Assembly: GCF_030504955.1 (NCBI RefSeq)
Contig: NZ_JAUKTR010000001.1
Coordinates: 1 to 64,000, forward strand
Length of the DNA: 64,000 nucleotides
Origin: Peiella sedimenti
Lineage (GTDB): Bacteria > Pseudomonadota > Alphaproteobacteria > Caulobacterales > Caulobacteraceae
Direction: 5' to 3'
The notes under the pieces are model-generated. The model worked only from the letters and a program-made list of their open reading frames with translations. It searched no databases and had not been told where the DNA came from. Shown one piece after another: positions 25,663 through 33,764 of this stretch. The translations under genes and the position numbers were made by a program. Position 1 is the stretch's first letter. Each line of letters begins with the position of its first letter.

Positions 25663-26019
25663 ATGGCGCACATCCTTTTGGCCGAAGACGACGGCTCTCT
25701 TCGTGGTTTCCTGGCGCGGGCGCTGGAGCGCGCCGGCCATACCGTGGTCGTCTGCGAGAACGGCGACGAGGCGGTGGCGGCGCTCGAAGACGGTCACTAC
25801 GATCTGCTGCTCACCGACATCGTCATGCCCGGCGCGGACGGCATCGAGGTGGCCCGTCTGGCGGCCCTGAAGCAGCCGGGCCTGCGCATCATGTTCATCA
25901 CGGGCTTCGCGGCCGTCGCCCTGACCGCGGCCCAGGCCGCGCCCCAGGCAAAGGTGCTGTCCAAGCCGGTGCACCTGCGCGAGATCGTCTCCGAGGTGGA
26001 GCGGATGATCGCCGCCTGA
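25663..26019 (+). CDS. cpdR: Single-domain response regulator CpdR
   Basis: A 118-residue stand-alone receiver domain with no output domain. The acid pocket is D9/D10, the phospho-acceptor D52 (LLLTDIVMPG), the switch T80, and the lysine K101 (VLSKP). Length, the FAAVALTAAQA segment and adjacency to N-formylglutamate amidohydrolase match CpdR of Caulobacter and CpdR1 of Sinorhizobium. Unphosphorylated CpdR delivers substrates to ClpXP and drives cell-cycle proteolysis; the CckA-ChpT relay inactivates it. Start ATG at 25663 with GGAG 6 nt upstream. Confidence 0.93.
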   Translation: MAHILLAEDDGSLRGFLARALERAGHTVVVCENGDEAVAALEDGHYDLLLTDIVMPGADGIEVARLAALKQPGLRIMFITGFAAVALTAAQAAPQAKVLSKPVHLREIVSEVERMIAA

Positions 26020-26046
26020 CGTTGACGGGCCGCGCGGCTTGAGCGC

Positions 26047-26688
26047 ATGAGCCGCGCCATGCCCTGCCGTCTCTATCTGATCACGCCGCCGACGATCGAG
26101 GATGCGAGCGCCTTTCTGCCACGGCTGGACGCCGCCCTGGCGGGCGGCGACGTGGCCGCCGTGCAGATCAGGCTGAAGCCGGCCTCGGACGCCCACATCC
26201 TGGAGGTGGGCCGCGCCTTGGTTCCGCATATTCAGGCCGGGGGCGTGGCCGTTCTGCTGAACGACCGGCCGGACCTGGCGGCGCAGCTGGGCTGCGACGG
26301 GGTCCACCTGGGCCAGAGCGACGCCAGCCTTGCCGAAGCCCGGCGACAGCTGGGGCGGGACGCCATGATCGGCGTGACCTGTCACGATAGCCGGCACCTG
26401 GCCATGGAGGCCGCCGAGGCTGGCGCGGACTATGTGGCCTTCGGCGCCTTCTTCCCGACCACGACCAAGGACACGGTTCACCGGCCGGACCCTGAGATCC
26501 TGACCATATGGCAGGAGACGATGCAGACGCCCTGCGTCGCCATCGGCGGGATCAATGCGGACAATGCGGAGCTGCTGGCCAGCGCGGGCGCCGATTTCAT
26601 CGCCGTATCGTCAGCCGTGTGGGACGCCGCTGATCCGGGCGACGCCGTGGCCCGGCTGAACGCCGCCCTCGCCAGGGCCGCCGGCTAA
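26047..26688 (+). CDS. thiE: Thiamine-phosphate synthase family protein
   Basis: A 213-residue TIM-barrel protein of the ThiE family. It shows LYLITPP at the start, [36 protein letters not shown] and [10 protein letters not shown], all positions that bind the pyrimidine and thiazole phosphates. It couples HMP-PP with thiazole phosphate to give thiamine phosphate. No TPP riboswitch or other thi gene is adjacent. VQIRLK differs from the usual VQLR(D/E)K, so a stand-alone or divergent paralogue is possible. Starts 27 bp after cpdR. Confidence 0.85.
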   Translation: MSRAMPCRLYLITPPTIEDASAFLPRLDAALAGGDVAAVQIRLKPASDAHILEVGRALVPHIQAGGVAVLLNDRPDLAAQLGCDGVHLGQSDASLAEARRQLGRDAMIGVTCHDSRHLAMEAAEAGADYVAFGAFFPTTTKDTVHRPDPEILTIWQETMQTPCVAIGGINADNAELLASAGADFIAVSSAVWDAADPGDAVARLNAALARAAG

Positions 26689-27335
26689 CGCACGGACCCG
26701 AAGGTCAGACGCTCGGGTCTGCGCGACGCCCGGATCAGGGCGGCGCCTGGGTAGTCCGAGGGCTTGAAATAAGGATGCCCGCCCCGTAGCGGCAGGGCTC
26801 CGCCCGCCCCGCCCTCGACGCGGGCGGACCCGGCGCCCCTCAGGATCACCGCGTCGAGCCGAGGCGCGGCGAAACCCAGCACCCCCGCCGCGCGACGCAT
26901 GGCGACCGCCGCCTGCTCCAGCGCGGCGGCCAAGGCCGGCGCTGAGATGGCCTGGCTGGCCGGCACGTTCGGCTGCATTTCCATGTTGACGCCAAGGCTC
27001 GTTCCCGGCGGCACGTCAAAACCGATCTGGCCGTCCCGCCACTGGGCCAGGCTGGGCATGGGCGCGCGGCCGTCCTGGCCCACGGTGATCGGCGTCCGCG
27101 CGCCGTTCAGCAGGATGTAGCCGGTCAGGCCCCGTGCGGGTTGGTCGTTTCGCGTCACGTAGTAGGCCAGGGTGAAGCGGTCGCGCTGGTTCGCCGGCAA
27201 ACCGAGGTAGCGGTCGAGATAAGGAAAGACGCGCCGCACGGCCACGGTGCGAGGCGCGTCCTGTGCCAACGCAGGGCCCGCCGCAGCGATGGCGATGCCG
27301 GCGACGAGCGTTCGGCGTGAGATATTCGAGGTCAT
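26685..27335 (-). CDS. Exported hypothetical protein with twin-arginine signal
   Basis: A 216-residue protein whose N-terminus, [22 protein letters not shown], has a twin-arginine motif and a cleavable hydrophobic segment, so Tat export is likely. The mature part is about 195 residues of mixed beta character with no cysteine and no motif I recognise (includes [26 protein letters not shown]). Relatives are annotated only as hypothetical in Caulobacterales, to my knowledge. Its end overlaps the thiE stop by 4 bp on the opposite strand. Confidence 0.75.
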   Translation of the reverse strand: MTSNISRRTLVAGIAIAAAGPALAQDAPRTVAVRRVFPYLDRYLGLPANQRDRFTLAYYVTRNDQPARGLTGYILLNGARTPITVGQDGRAPMPSLAQWRDGQIGFDVPPGTSLGVNMEMQPNVPASQAISAPALAAALEQAAVAMRRAAGVLGFAAPRLDAVILRGAGSARVEGGAGGALPLRGGHPYFKPSDYPGAALIRASRRPERLTFGSVR

Positions 27336-27403
27336 GGCCTGACCACTCCGGCTGGGCGCCCCCGCCCGTCCGACCCGGATGAGGCCTGCGGCAAGGCTGG
27401 CCG

Positions 27404-28051
27404 TCAAGCGCCTTCGCCCGAGCCGGTCTGAACTTCGCGCACGCCGATATGGGCCTGCGGATTGATGGGACGACCGGCGGCGCGCATTTCGAAATGCAGG
27501 TGCGGTCCGGTGGAATGGCCGGTGGAGCCGACCGCGCCCAGGCGCTGGCCCGGCACGACCGAAGCGCCCCGGCTGACCGACGGATCGATCTCGGACAGAT
27601 GGCCGTAGAGCGTGACCATGCCGTCCTCGTGCTCGACCACGACATAGCGGCCGTAGCCGCCGCCCGAGAGCCCCGCCCTGAGGACCCGCCCGCCCGAGGC
27701 GGCCAGGACCGGCGTGCCCAGGGGCGCGGCGATGTCGACGCCGGCGTGAAGGCGGGCCCGCTCCTCGTCGGCGAGGCGGCGATGGCCGAAGCGGGAGTTG
27801 ACGTCGTAACCGCGCACGGGGAGCAGCCAGGGCTCGACCACGGTGGGCGGCGCCGGCTCGGGCAGGCCGCGCGCCTCGCGCCACTGGCGCGCCAACCAGT
27901 CGTTGGGCGCCGACGCCATGGCCAGGCCGCCGACGGTCAGCAGCGTCATCAGGTGGCCCAGCCGCACCAGGGCGGCGCGCGCCATGCGGGCGCGGCGGCT
28001 CGCGCGGCGGGTGGGTCGGTCAAAGACGGGGCGGTTCAGGACGAGGGTCAT
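27404..28051 (-). CDS. M23 (LytM) family peptidase, first of a tandem pair
   Basis: A 215-residue membrane-anchored protein: a cytosolic basic N-terminus, one membrane helix (about 30-47), then a LytM domain. Zinc and catalytic residues are complete: H102 and D106 (HAGVD), H151 (YGHLSE), H184 and H186 (HLHFE). It should cleave peptide cross-links or stem peptides in peptidoglycan, or regulate an amidase. It shares layout and motifs such as VDGYD/RGYDVNSRFGxRRL with the neighbouring gene, so the two are recent paralogues. A terminator separates them. Confidence 0.92.
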   Translation of the reverse strand: MTLVLNRPVFDRPTRRASRRARMARAALVRLGHLMTLLTVGGLAMASAPNDWLARQWREARGLPEPAPPTVVEPWLLPVRGYDVNSRFGHRRLADEERARLHAGVDIAAPLGTPVLAASGGRVLRAGLSGGGYGRYVVVEHEDGMVTLYGHLSEIDPSVSRGASVVPGQRLGAVGSTGHSTGPHLHFEMRAAGRPINPQAHIGVREVQTGSGEGA

Positions 28052-28059
28052 GCGCCAAC

Positions 28060-28097
28060 GAAAAACGGCGGACGCCTGAAACGCCCGCCGTGCATTT
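28060..28097 (-). terminator. Terminator hairpin between the two LytM genes
   Basis: The stem CGGCGGGCG / CGTCCGCCG (28066-28092), with A-rich DNA on one side (AAAAACGG) and TTTTAAACG on the other. On the minus strand it follows the stop of the upstream peptidase gene (28115) and ends in CGTTTTTCG, so it probably ends that transcript. Confidence 0.6.
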
Positions 28098-28114
28098 TAA
28101 ACGCTCGTCGCCGT

Positions 28115-28789
28115 TTAGCGATAGACCACCTGGGCCAGCTGGGCGTAGGGCACCGGCTCGGCCGGGCCTTCCTCAAGCGAAGCCAGGATACGCTCGCCGT
28201 TCTCGCCCTCGGGGACGATGTCACGCAGAGCCAGGGTCCGGCCCAGGAAGCGCTGGGGGTCGACCTGCTGGCCGTTGCGGCGGATTTCGAAGTGCAGGTG
28301 CGGGCCGGTCACGCGACCGGTGGAGCCGACCTTGCCCAGCTCGGCGCCGGCGGCGACGGCGTCGCCTTCCGCGACATGGATGCGCGACAGGTGGGCGTAG
28401 AAGGAGGTCAGGCCGTTGGCGTGACGCACTTCCACATAACGGCCGTAGGAGCTGGAGTTGCCCACGCCGACCACTTCGCCCTCTGCGACGGCCAGAACCG
28501 GCGAGCCGGTGGGCGCGGCGTAGTCGACGCCTTCATGCATGCGGGCTCGGCGCTCGTAGGACAGGCGGCGCAGGCCGAAGCGCGAGTTGATGTCGTAGCC
28601 GTCGACGGGCGCGGCGAAGGAAATGGTCCGCGCCACGGCGGCGGTGGCCGCTCGCACATCGATGTCCGCCTTGGCCGAGGCTTCACGCACAAACAGCAGC
28701 GACAGCACGGCCACGAGAAGGGCGCCCAGGCTGACCAGCACGGCGCGACGCACATCGAACACCGCGGTCACGGCGAGTTTCTTACGCAA
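28115..28789 (-). CDS. M23 (LytM) family peptidase, second of a tandem pair
   Basis: A 224-residue protein with one N-terminal membrane helix (about 14-36) and a LytM domain in the periplasm. The active-site set is complete: H85 and D89 (HEGVD), H133 (YAHLS), H164 and H166 (HLHFE). About 30 residues follow the domain. The function is peptidoglycan endopeptidase or amidase activation. Caulobacterales carry several such small LytM factors (LdpF/DipM group) that act in division; which one this is cannot be told without an alignment. Confidence 0.92.
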   Translation of the reverse strand: MRKKLAVTAVFDVRRAVLVSLGALLVAVLSLLFVREASAKADIDVRAATAAVARTISFAAPVDGYDINSRFGLRRLSYERRARMHEGVDYAAPTGSPVLAVAEGEVVGVGNSSSYGRYVEVRHANGLTSFYAHLSRIHVAEGDAVAAGAELGKVGSTGRVTGPHLHFEIRRNGQQVDPQRFLGRTLALRDIVPEGENGERILASLEEGPAEPVPYAQLAQVVYR

Positions 28790-29033
28790 GAGGCTCCTCC
28801 TTCAGAGTCCTTGCGGCCGGAAAGCTGAACCGACCGGATTAAATCGTCATGGAATCAGCGACGCCCCGCCGAGATGACGTGGGCAGTCATATGCGGGTGT
28901 TCACCACGAGAGAACACGGGGCGGGTTGTCGCAGGCGCGGAACTATTCAGTCGCTCTGTGGATTATCCGCCGTTCACTCGAAATGTTGCTCAAGTATCAC
29001 TAGGCGTTGCTGTAGGGTCACGCAGGGGGCGCC

Positions 29034-30869
29034 TCATGCCCCCTGAAACTGCAGGGCCGCGAGCCGCGCGTAGAGGCCGCCCTGGGCGACGAGACCGGCG
29101 TGATCGCCTTCCTCCACGACGCGGCCCTCATCCATAACGACGATGCGGTCCGCCTTGAGCACCGTGGCCAGACGATGGGCGATGACCAGGGTGGTGCGTC
29201 CTTCCATGGCCCGCTCCAGCGCCAGCTGAACCAGCCGCTCATTCTCGGCGTCGAGGGCGCTGGTGGCTTCGTCCAGCAAGAGCAGGGGCGCCTCGCGCAC
29301 CAGGGCGCGCGCGATGGCCAGGCGCTGACGCTGACCACCCGACAGGCTGCGGCCGCGCTCGCCCAGGGGGGCGTTCAGCCCGCCCGGGAGGCGCTCAAGA
29401 AAACTCCAGGCCTGGGCCGCCTCGGCGGCGCGGCGCGCCTCGTCCTCCGACAGGGGTTCGCGGCCGAAACGGATATTGTCGAGCGCCGAGCCGGTGAACA
29501 GGGGCGCGTCCTGGGCCACCCAGGCCATGCGGCCGCGCACCTCGGCCGGATCGGCCTGGCGAAGATCGACGCCGTCGAGCCGCACGACGCCCCGATCCGG
29601 ATCGTAGAAGCGCAGCAGCAGACGGAAGACCGTCGATTTGCCTGAGCCGGAGGGGCCGACCAGGGCTACGGTCTCGCCAGGTCGGACATGCAGGGAGAAG
29701 CCGCGCAGGGCCGGCAGGTCGGGCCGGCCCGGATAACTGAACTCCACATCCTCCAAGGTCACCTCGCCCACAGCCGGCTGCGGCAGGGGCTGCGGCGCGG
29801 CCGGAGCGGTGATCTGGGGCTGGATGGCCAAAAGCTCGTCGATGCGCTCCATGGCGCCGGCGGCCTTCTGCACATCGCCCCAGGTCTCGCCCAGCGCCCC
29901 CACGGCCCCCGCCGCGAAAACGGCCAGGAGGACGAACTGGAGCAAGGCGCCCTCGCTCATGTTCCCGCTGACCACGTCGCGCGCGCCCAGCCACAGCACC
30001 GCGGTGACGCCGCCGAAGACGACGCAGATCATCAGAGCCGTCATGAAGGCGCGCGCGCGCATCCGGCGCAGCGAGACGCCGAAGGCGCCCTCGACCGCGT
30101 CGCTGAAACGGGACGAAGCCTTGCCCTCGCGGCCAAAGGCCTGGACCGTCTCGAGCGCATCGAGACTTTCACCCGCCAGGCCCACGGCCTCGGCGAAGCG
30201 GTCCTGGCTTTCAACGGTCAGGCGGCGCACCCGCCGGGCGTAAAGGAACAGCGGCCCCAGCACGAAGGGAAAGCCCGCAAGCACCAGGGCGGTCAGCTTG
30301 GGGCTGACGATGAAGAGCAGGATGACGGCCCCGATCAGCGTCAGCAGGTTGCGCAGGGCGAAGGAGACAGAGGTGGTCAGAAGATTGTCGACGATCTGCA
30401 CGTCGGTGGTCAGGCGCGACAAAACCTCGCCCGTGCGCAGCGAGGACAGGTGCGCGCGGTCCAGCCTGAGGATGGAGGCGAAAACCGCTTCGCGCAGGTC
30501 GGCGATGATGCGCTCGCCGGTCTTGGTGACGAAGAAGTAGCGCAGGGCCGTGGCCAGCCCCAGCACCACCGCGTTCGCGCCGAGGATCAGGAACCAGACG
30601 CCGATCCCGGATTCGTCGCGCGCCATGAAGCCGTGATCGATCGTCAGCCGGGCCGTGACCGTCAGGGCCAGAGATGCGGCGGACGAGACGATGAGGAAGA
30701 GGCCGGCCAGGGCCGCGTCGGACCAGCGGCGCAGGGCGTAAGGCGCCAGGCGCGCCAGCGGGCGGATGTCGCGCCGCTTGCCGCGCCGGTCGGCCTGTTC
30801 CTCCAGTTGCGCGGCCAGGACGGCGCCCTGGCCGGGGCGGTCGCGCGTCAGATCGCCCGGTTCACTCAT
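29034..30869 (-). CDS. ABC exporter, transmembrane and ATPase domains fused (MsbA/BmrA-like)
   Basis: A 611-residue half-transporter. The membrane domain (about 45-340, six helices) is followed by the ATPase: Walker A GPSGSGKST at 405-413, signature LSGGQRQR, Walker B LLLLDEATSALD and the H-loop IAHRL. It would act as a homodimer exporting lipid or drug. The long charged N-terminus (about 45 residues) is unusual but common in alphaproteobacterial members. Monocistronic. The 244-bp gap upstream of the next gene on this strand (28790-29033) holds no further gene. Confidence 0.93.
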   Translation of the reverse strand: MSEPGDLTRDRPGQGAVLAAQLEEQADRRGKRRDIRPLARLAPYALRRWSDAALAGLFLIVSSAASLALTVTARLTIDHGFMARDESGIGVWFLILGANAVVLGLATALRYFFVTKTGERIIADLREAVFASILRLDRAHLSSLRTGEVLSRLTTDVQIVDNLLTTSVSFALRNLLTLIGAVILLFIVSPKLTALVLAGFPFVLGPLFLYARRVRRLTVESQDRFAEAVGLAGESLDALETVQAFGREGKASSRFSDAVEGAFGVSLRRMRARAFMTALMICVVFGGVTAVLWLGARDVVSGNMSEGALLQFVLLAVFAAGAVGALGETWGDVQKAAGAMERIDELLAIQPQITAPAAPQPLPQPAVGEVTLEDVEFSYPGRPDLPALRGFSLHVRPGETVALVGPSGSGKSTVFRLLLRFYDPDRGVVRLDGVDLRQADPAEVRGRMAWVAQDAPLFTGSALDNIRFGREPLSEDEARRAAEAAQAWSFLERLPGGLNAPLGERGRSLSGGQRQRLAIARALVREAPLLLLDEATSALDAENERLVQLALERAMEGRTTLVIAHRLATVLKADRIVVMDEGRVVEEGDHAGLVAQGGLYARLAALQFQGA

Positions 30870-31033
30870 ACGACCAATGGCCCCCGGCGTCGCCGCCCCT
30901 TGAATCCCGACAGCCGCTCCTGTAAGGAGCCGCCTCTTCCCGCCCGAACCCGGGCGGGATTTCCATTTGCGCGTTCTCGCCAGCCACGGCGAGGCCGCCC
31001 CTTCCAGATTTACCCGCCGGGACGCCCACGCCG

Positions 31034-31258
31034 ATGAAACAGGACACCCATCCCGACTATCACTTCATCACCGTGGTGATGACCGACGGCACGACCTACC
31101 AGACCCGTTCGACCTACGGCAAGGAAGGCGCGACCCTGAACCTGGACATCGATCCGAAGACGCATCCGGCCTGGACCGGCGGCAACCAGCAGCTGCTGGA
31201 CCGCGGCGGCCGCGTGTCGCGCTTCGCGGCGAAGTACGGCGGCTTCCTCAAGAAGTAA
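31034..31258 (+). CDS. rpmE: 50S ribosomal protein L31
   Basis: A 74-residue L31 with the typical start [20 protein letters not shown] and end [11 protein letters not shown]. It has no cysteines, so it is the non-zinc (C-minus) form, as is usual when only one L31 is kept in Alphaproteobacteria. It bridges the 50S central protuberance and the 30S head. The 164-bp region upstream holds a GC hairpin (CCCGCCC...GGGCGGG, about 30939-30958) that may be a leader structure or the end of something else. Followed by a terminator. Confidence 0.97.
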   Translation: MKQDTHPDYHFITVVMTDGTTYQTRSTYGKEGATLNLDIDPKTHPAWTGGNQQLLDRGGRVSRFAAKYGGFLKK

Positions 31259-31289
31259 TCCGGCCACAGGCTGCAACAAACCCGCATGG

Positions 31290-31326
31290 GAGGGCGTTGG
31301 CCGAAGGGTCAGCGCCCTTTCTGTTT
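31290..31326 (+). terminator. Intrinsic terminator after rpmE
   Basis: AGGGCG ... CGCCCT (31292-31318) with an internal TTGGCCGAAGGGTCA loop and a following TTTCTGTTTT. It sits 30 bp after the rpmE stop and before the L,D-transpeptidase gene, so the ribosomal gene is transcribed alone. Confidence 0.7.
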
Positions 31327-31375
31327 TGGATCACGCTGATAGAGTTAAGTCCGCTTTCGCTACGGGGATCGACAC

Positions 31376-32956
31376 GTGGGGATCAACAGACGCGACATGG
31401 CTCTGACGCTGGGGGCGGCGGCGACCGCCGTCTCGGCCGCCTGCGCGCAGGCCCAGCCCAGCGGACAGAACCAGCGCCAGTCCACCTATCCGACGCCGCC
31501 GTCCAACGGGACGCTTCCTCAGGCGGCGGCCATTTCGCGCGCGCCGGCGGCGCTGCGCGCCGACCTGACCCGGATTTACGAGGCGACGGGCGGACGCCCC
31601 CTGTGGACCGGGCCGCTGGCCCAGAGCCTGGCCGCCGCGGTGAGCCAGGCCTACAGGCACGGCCTGGACCCCCAGGCCTATGGCGGCGACCGGCTGCTGA
31701 ACGGGTCCGCCTCGGACGTGGATCTGACGGTGGCGGCCCTCAACTACGCCAAGGTGCTGTCCGAGGGGTCGGTCGATCCCACCACGGTCGAAGACCTGTG
31801 GGAGATGCGCAGGAACTCGGCGGACCTGGCCTCGGGTCTGCTGTCCGCCACGTCGCAGAACCGCGTCGGCGACTGGCTTGAAAGCCTGGCGCCGGACGAC
31901 ATCGGCTATCGCAACCTGTCCGAGGGTTATGTCCGCTATCGCCAGATCGCTGAACGCGGCGGCTGGCCGACCTTCCGCCAGGGCGGCAAGATCGAGCCGG
32001 GCCAGTCCGACCCGCGCCTGCCCGCAATCAAGGCCCGCCTTCTGGCCGAGGGGGACCTGAGCCCGGCGGACGAGCTGTCCCTGAGCGGCGAGGGTGACCT
32101 CTATGGGCCGACCCTGGAGCGCGGCGTCCGCGCCTTCCAGCTGCGTCACGGCCTGTTGGTGGACGGCATCATCGGCGAGGGCACCCAGTCCGCCCTGTCC
32201 GCCAGCGCCATGGACCGCGCCCGTCAGATCGCCCTGAACCTGGAGCGCCGCCGCTGGCTGGCCCGCGACGTGGCGCCTGAACGCATCGAGGTGAATACGG
32301 CCGCGGCCATCATGGTCTACTGGAAGGACGCCCGGCCGGTGCACTCGAACCGGGTGATCGTTGGGACGGCGCGCAACCAGACGCCCAGCCTGGAGAAGCC
32401 CTTCGCCTCGGTGGTGGCCAATCCGCCCTGGTATGTGCCCATGTCGATCGCGCGCAGCGAGATCCTGCCGCGCGGGCCGGGCTATCTGCGCAACAACAAC
32501 ATGTATGTGGTGGACGGACGCGTCATCCAGCGCGCCAGTCCGTCCAGCGCCCTGGGCCTGGTCAAGTTCGAACTGGTCGACAGCTACGCCATCTTCCTGC
32601 ACGACACCCCGACCAAGCCGCTCTTCCGTCACGCTTTCCGGCACAGGAGCCACGGCTGTGTGCGGGTCGAGAACGCGGTGGAGTTCGCGCGCCTTCTGCT
32701 GTCGCCGGATCCGGAGCGGCTGGCGCGTTTCGACGCGGCGCTGGACTCCCGGAACACCACGCGCGTCGATACGGGCCGAAGCATCTCGGTGCGCCTGCTC
32801 TACTGGACGGCGTTCGTGACCGGTCAGGGAGCGGTGGCCTTCCGCGAGGATGTCTATCAGCGCGACCAGCGCCTGGCCGAAGCGCTGGGCATCGCGGTGA
32901 ACCTGCCCCGGGCGGTGGATGACGGCCGCAATGATCCGGCGGACGTCGGGCCGTAG
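31376..32956 (+). CDS. L,D-transpeptidase of the YcbB/LdtD type
   Basis: A 526-residue exported protein. Starts at GTG 31376 (GGGGA just upstream) with NRRDMALTLGAAATAVSAACAQA, a likely Tat signal. It has an N-terminal scaffold domain, a peptidoglycan-binding domain (about 240-280, PTLERGVRAFQLRHGLLVDGIIG), and the YkuD catalytic domain with HRSHGCVRVENA: H426 and nucleophile C428. It should form 3-3 cross-links or attach proteins to peptidoglycan. Same gene order with an IscU-like gene next; spacing of 40 bp allows an operon. Confidence 0.92.
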   Translation: MGINRRDMALTLGAAATAVSAACAQAQPSGQNQRQSTYPTPPSNGTLPQAAAISRAPAALRADLTRIYEATGGRPLWTGPLAQSLAAAVSQAYRHGLDPQAYGGDRLLNGSASDVDLTVAALNYAKVLSEGSVDPTTVEDLWEMRRNSADLASGLLSATSQNRVGDWLESLAPDDIGYRNLSEGYVRYRQIAERGGWPTFRQGGKIEPGQSDPRLPAIKARLLAEGDLSPADELSLSGEGDLYGPTLERGVRAFQLRHGLLVDGIIGEGTQSALSASAMDRARQIALNLERRRWLARDVAPERIEVNTAAAIMVYWKDARPVHSNRVIVGTARNQTPSLEKPFASVVANPPWYVPMSIARSEILPRGPGYLRNNNMYVVDGRVIQRASPSSALGLVKFELVDSYAIFLHDTPTKPLFRHAFRHRSHGCVRVENAVEFARLLLSPDPERLARFDAALDSRNTTRVDTGRSISVRLLYWTAFVTGQGAVAFREDVYQRDQRLAEALGIAVNLPRAVDDGRNDPADVGP

Positions 32957-32995
32957 CGGCTGGCGAACCCGCGGCGAAGAGCGCATATTCGGCCC

Positions 32996-33451
32996 ATGAT
33001 CGACGAGATCTACAGCGATCGCATCCTGAGGCTGGCCGCCAATATGCCGCGCGCCGGGCGTTTGCCTGCGCCCCAGGGCACGGGCGAGCAGACCGCCAAG
33101 CTGTGCGGCAGCCGCGCCGTGGTGGACGTGACGCTGGACGACCAGGATCGGATCGCCGGGTTCGCGCAGGAGGTCAAGGCCTGCGCTCTGGGCCAGGCCG
33201 CCGCCGCCGTGCTGGGCGAGATGGTCATCGGCGCCTCGGTCAAAGAGCTGGTCGACGCGCGCGATGCGCTCATGGCCATGCTGAAGCACGGCGCGCCGCC
33301 GCCGGCCGGCCGGTTCGCCGGTCTGGCCGTGCTGGAGTGCGTGCGCGACTATCCCGCCCGCCACGCCTCGACCCTGGTGGCCTTCGACGCCGCCGTGGCC
33401 GCCGTGCGCCAGGCCCAGAGCACACGAACTAGCCTCGCCGGCGCGGCTTGA
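32996..33451 (+). CDS. Iron-sulfur cluster assembly scaffold protein (IscU/NifU-N like)
   Basis: A 151-residue single-domain IscU-type scaffold. The three cluster-binding cysteines are present: C37 (KLCGS), C63 (KACALGQA) and C115 ([11 protein letters not shown]). The usual CGD around the first cysteine is CGS here, so the conserved Asp that makes the cluster labile is replaced. It could be a SufU-like or accessory scaffold; no sulfurase gene is adjacent. Upstream of yidD-thrS with 58 bp between. Confidence 0.85.
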   Translation: MIDEIYSDRILRLAANMPRAGRLPAPQGTGEQTAKLCGSRAVVDVTLDDQDRIAGFAQEVKACALGQAAAAVLGEMVIGASVKELVDARDALMAMLKHGAPPPAGRFAGLAVLECVRDYPARHASTLVAFDAAVAAVRQAQSTRTSLAGAA

Positions 33452-33509
33452 TCGCCGGGGGCGCGGAGGCGATAAGCCGCGCGATCCTGTCTCCAGGCGA
33501 AGCGCCGGC

Positions 33510-33764
33510 ATGAACCTCTACGAACGCAGCGTGCGCGTGGCCCACCGGGCCTACAAGCTGACGCTGTCGCCGCTGATCGGGCGGCAGTGCCGTTTTCTTC
33601 CGACCTGTTCGGACTATGCGGCCGAGGCCCTGATCACCCACGGTCCGTGGCGCGGCGGCTGGCTGACGACGCGCAGGCTGTGCAGGTGTCACCCATTCGG
33701 CGGTCACGGCTATGATCCCGTGCCGCCAGCCGCCCCAAGGGGCGGAGCTAAGGCTGAGAAATGA
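33510..33764 (+). CDS. yidD: Membrane protein insertion efficiency factor YidD
   Basis: An 84-residue YidD with an amphipathic N-terminal helix and the three conserved cysteines in [17 protein letters not shown] and [17 protein letters not shown]. It helps YidC insert membrane proteins. It usually sits with rnpA-yidC; here it is next to thrS, overlapping its ATG by 4 bp. That displaced location is common in Alphaproteobacteria. Confidence 0.93.
   Translation: MNLYERSVRVAHRAYKLTLSPLIGRQCRFLPTCSDYAAEALITHGPWRGGWLTTRRLCRCHPFGGHGYDPVPPAAPRGGAKAEK

Noticed and set aside
25990..26060. TPP riboswitch upstream of thiE
   Set aside because: The gap to cpdR is only 27 bp and shows no thi-box elements.
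28922..28985. GGAAC followed by CGTT in the spacer before the ABC exporter gene, as a stress promoter
   Set aside because: The spacing is 27 nt, far from the 16-17 nt needed.
29688..31037. Plus-strand frame opposite the ABC exporter
   Set aside because: Antisense to a complete ABC transporter with intact Walker and signature motifs; no homology of its own.
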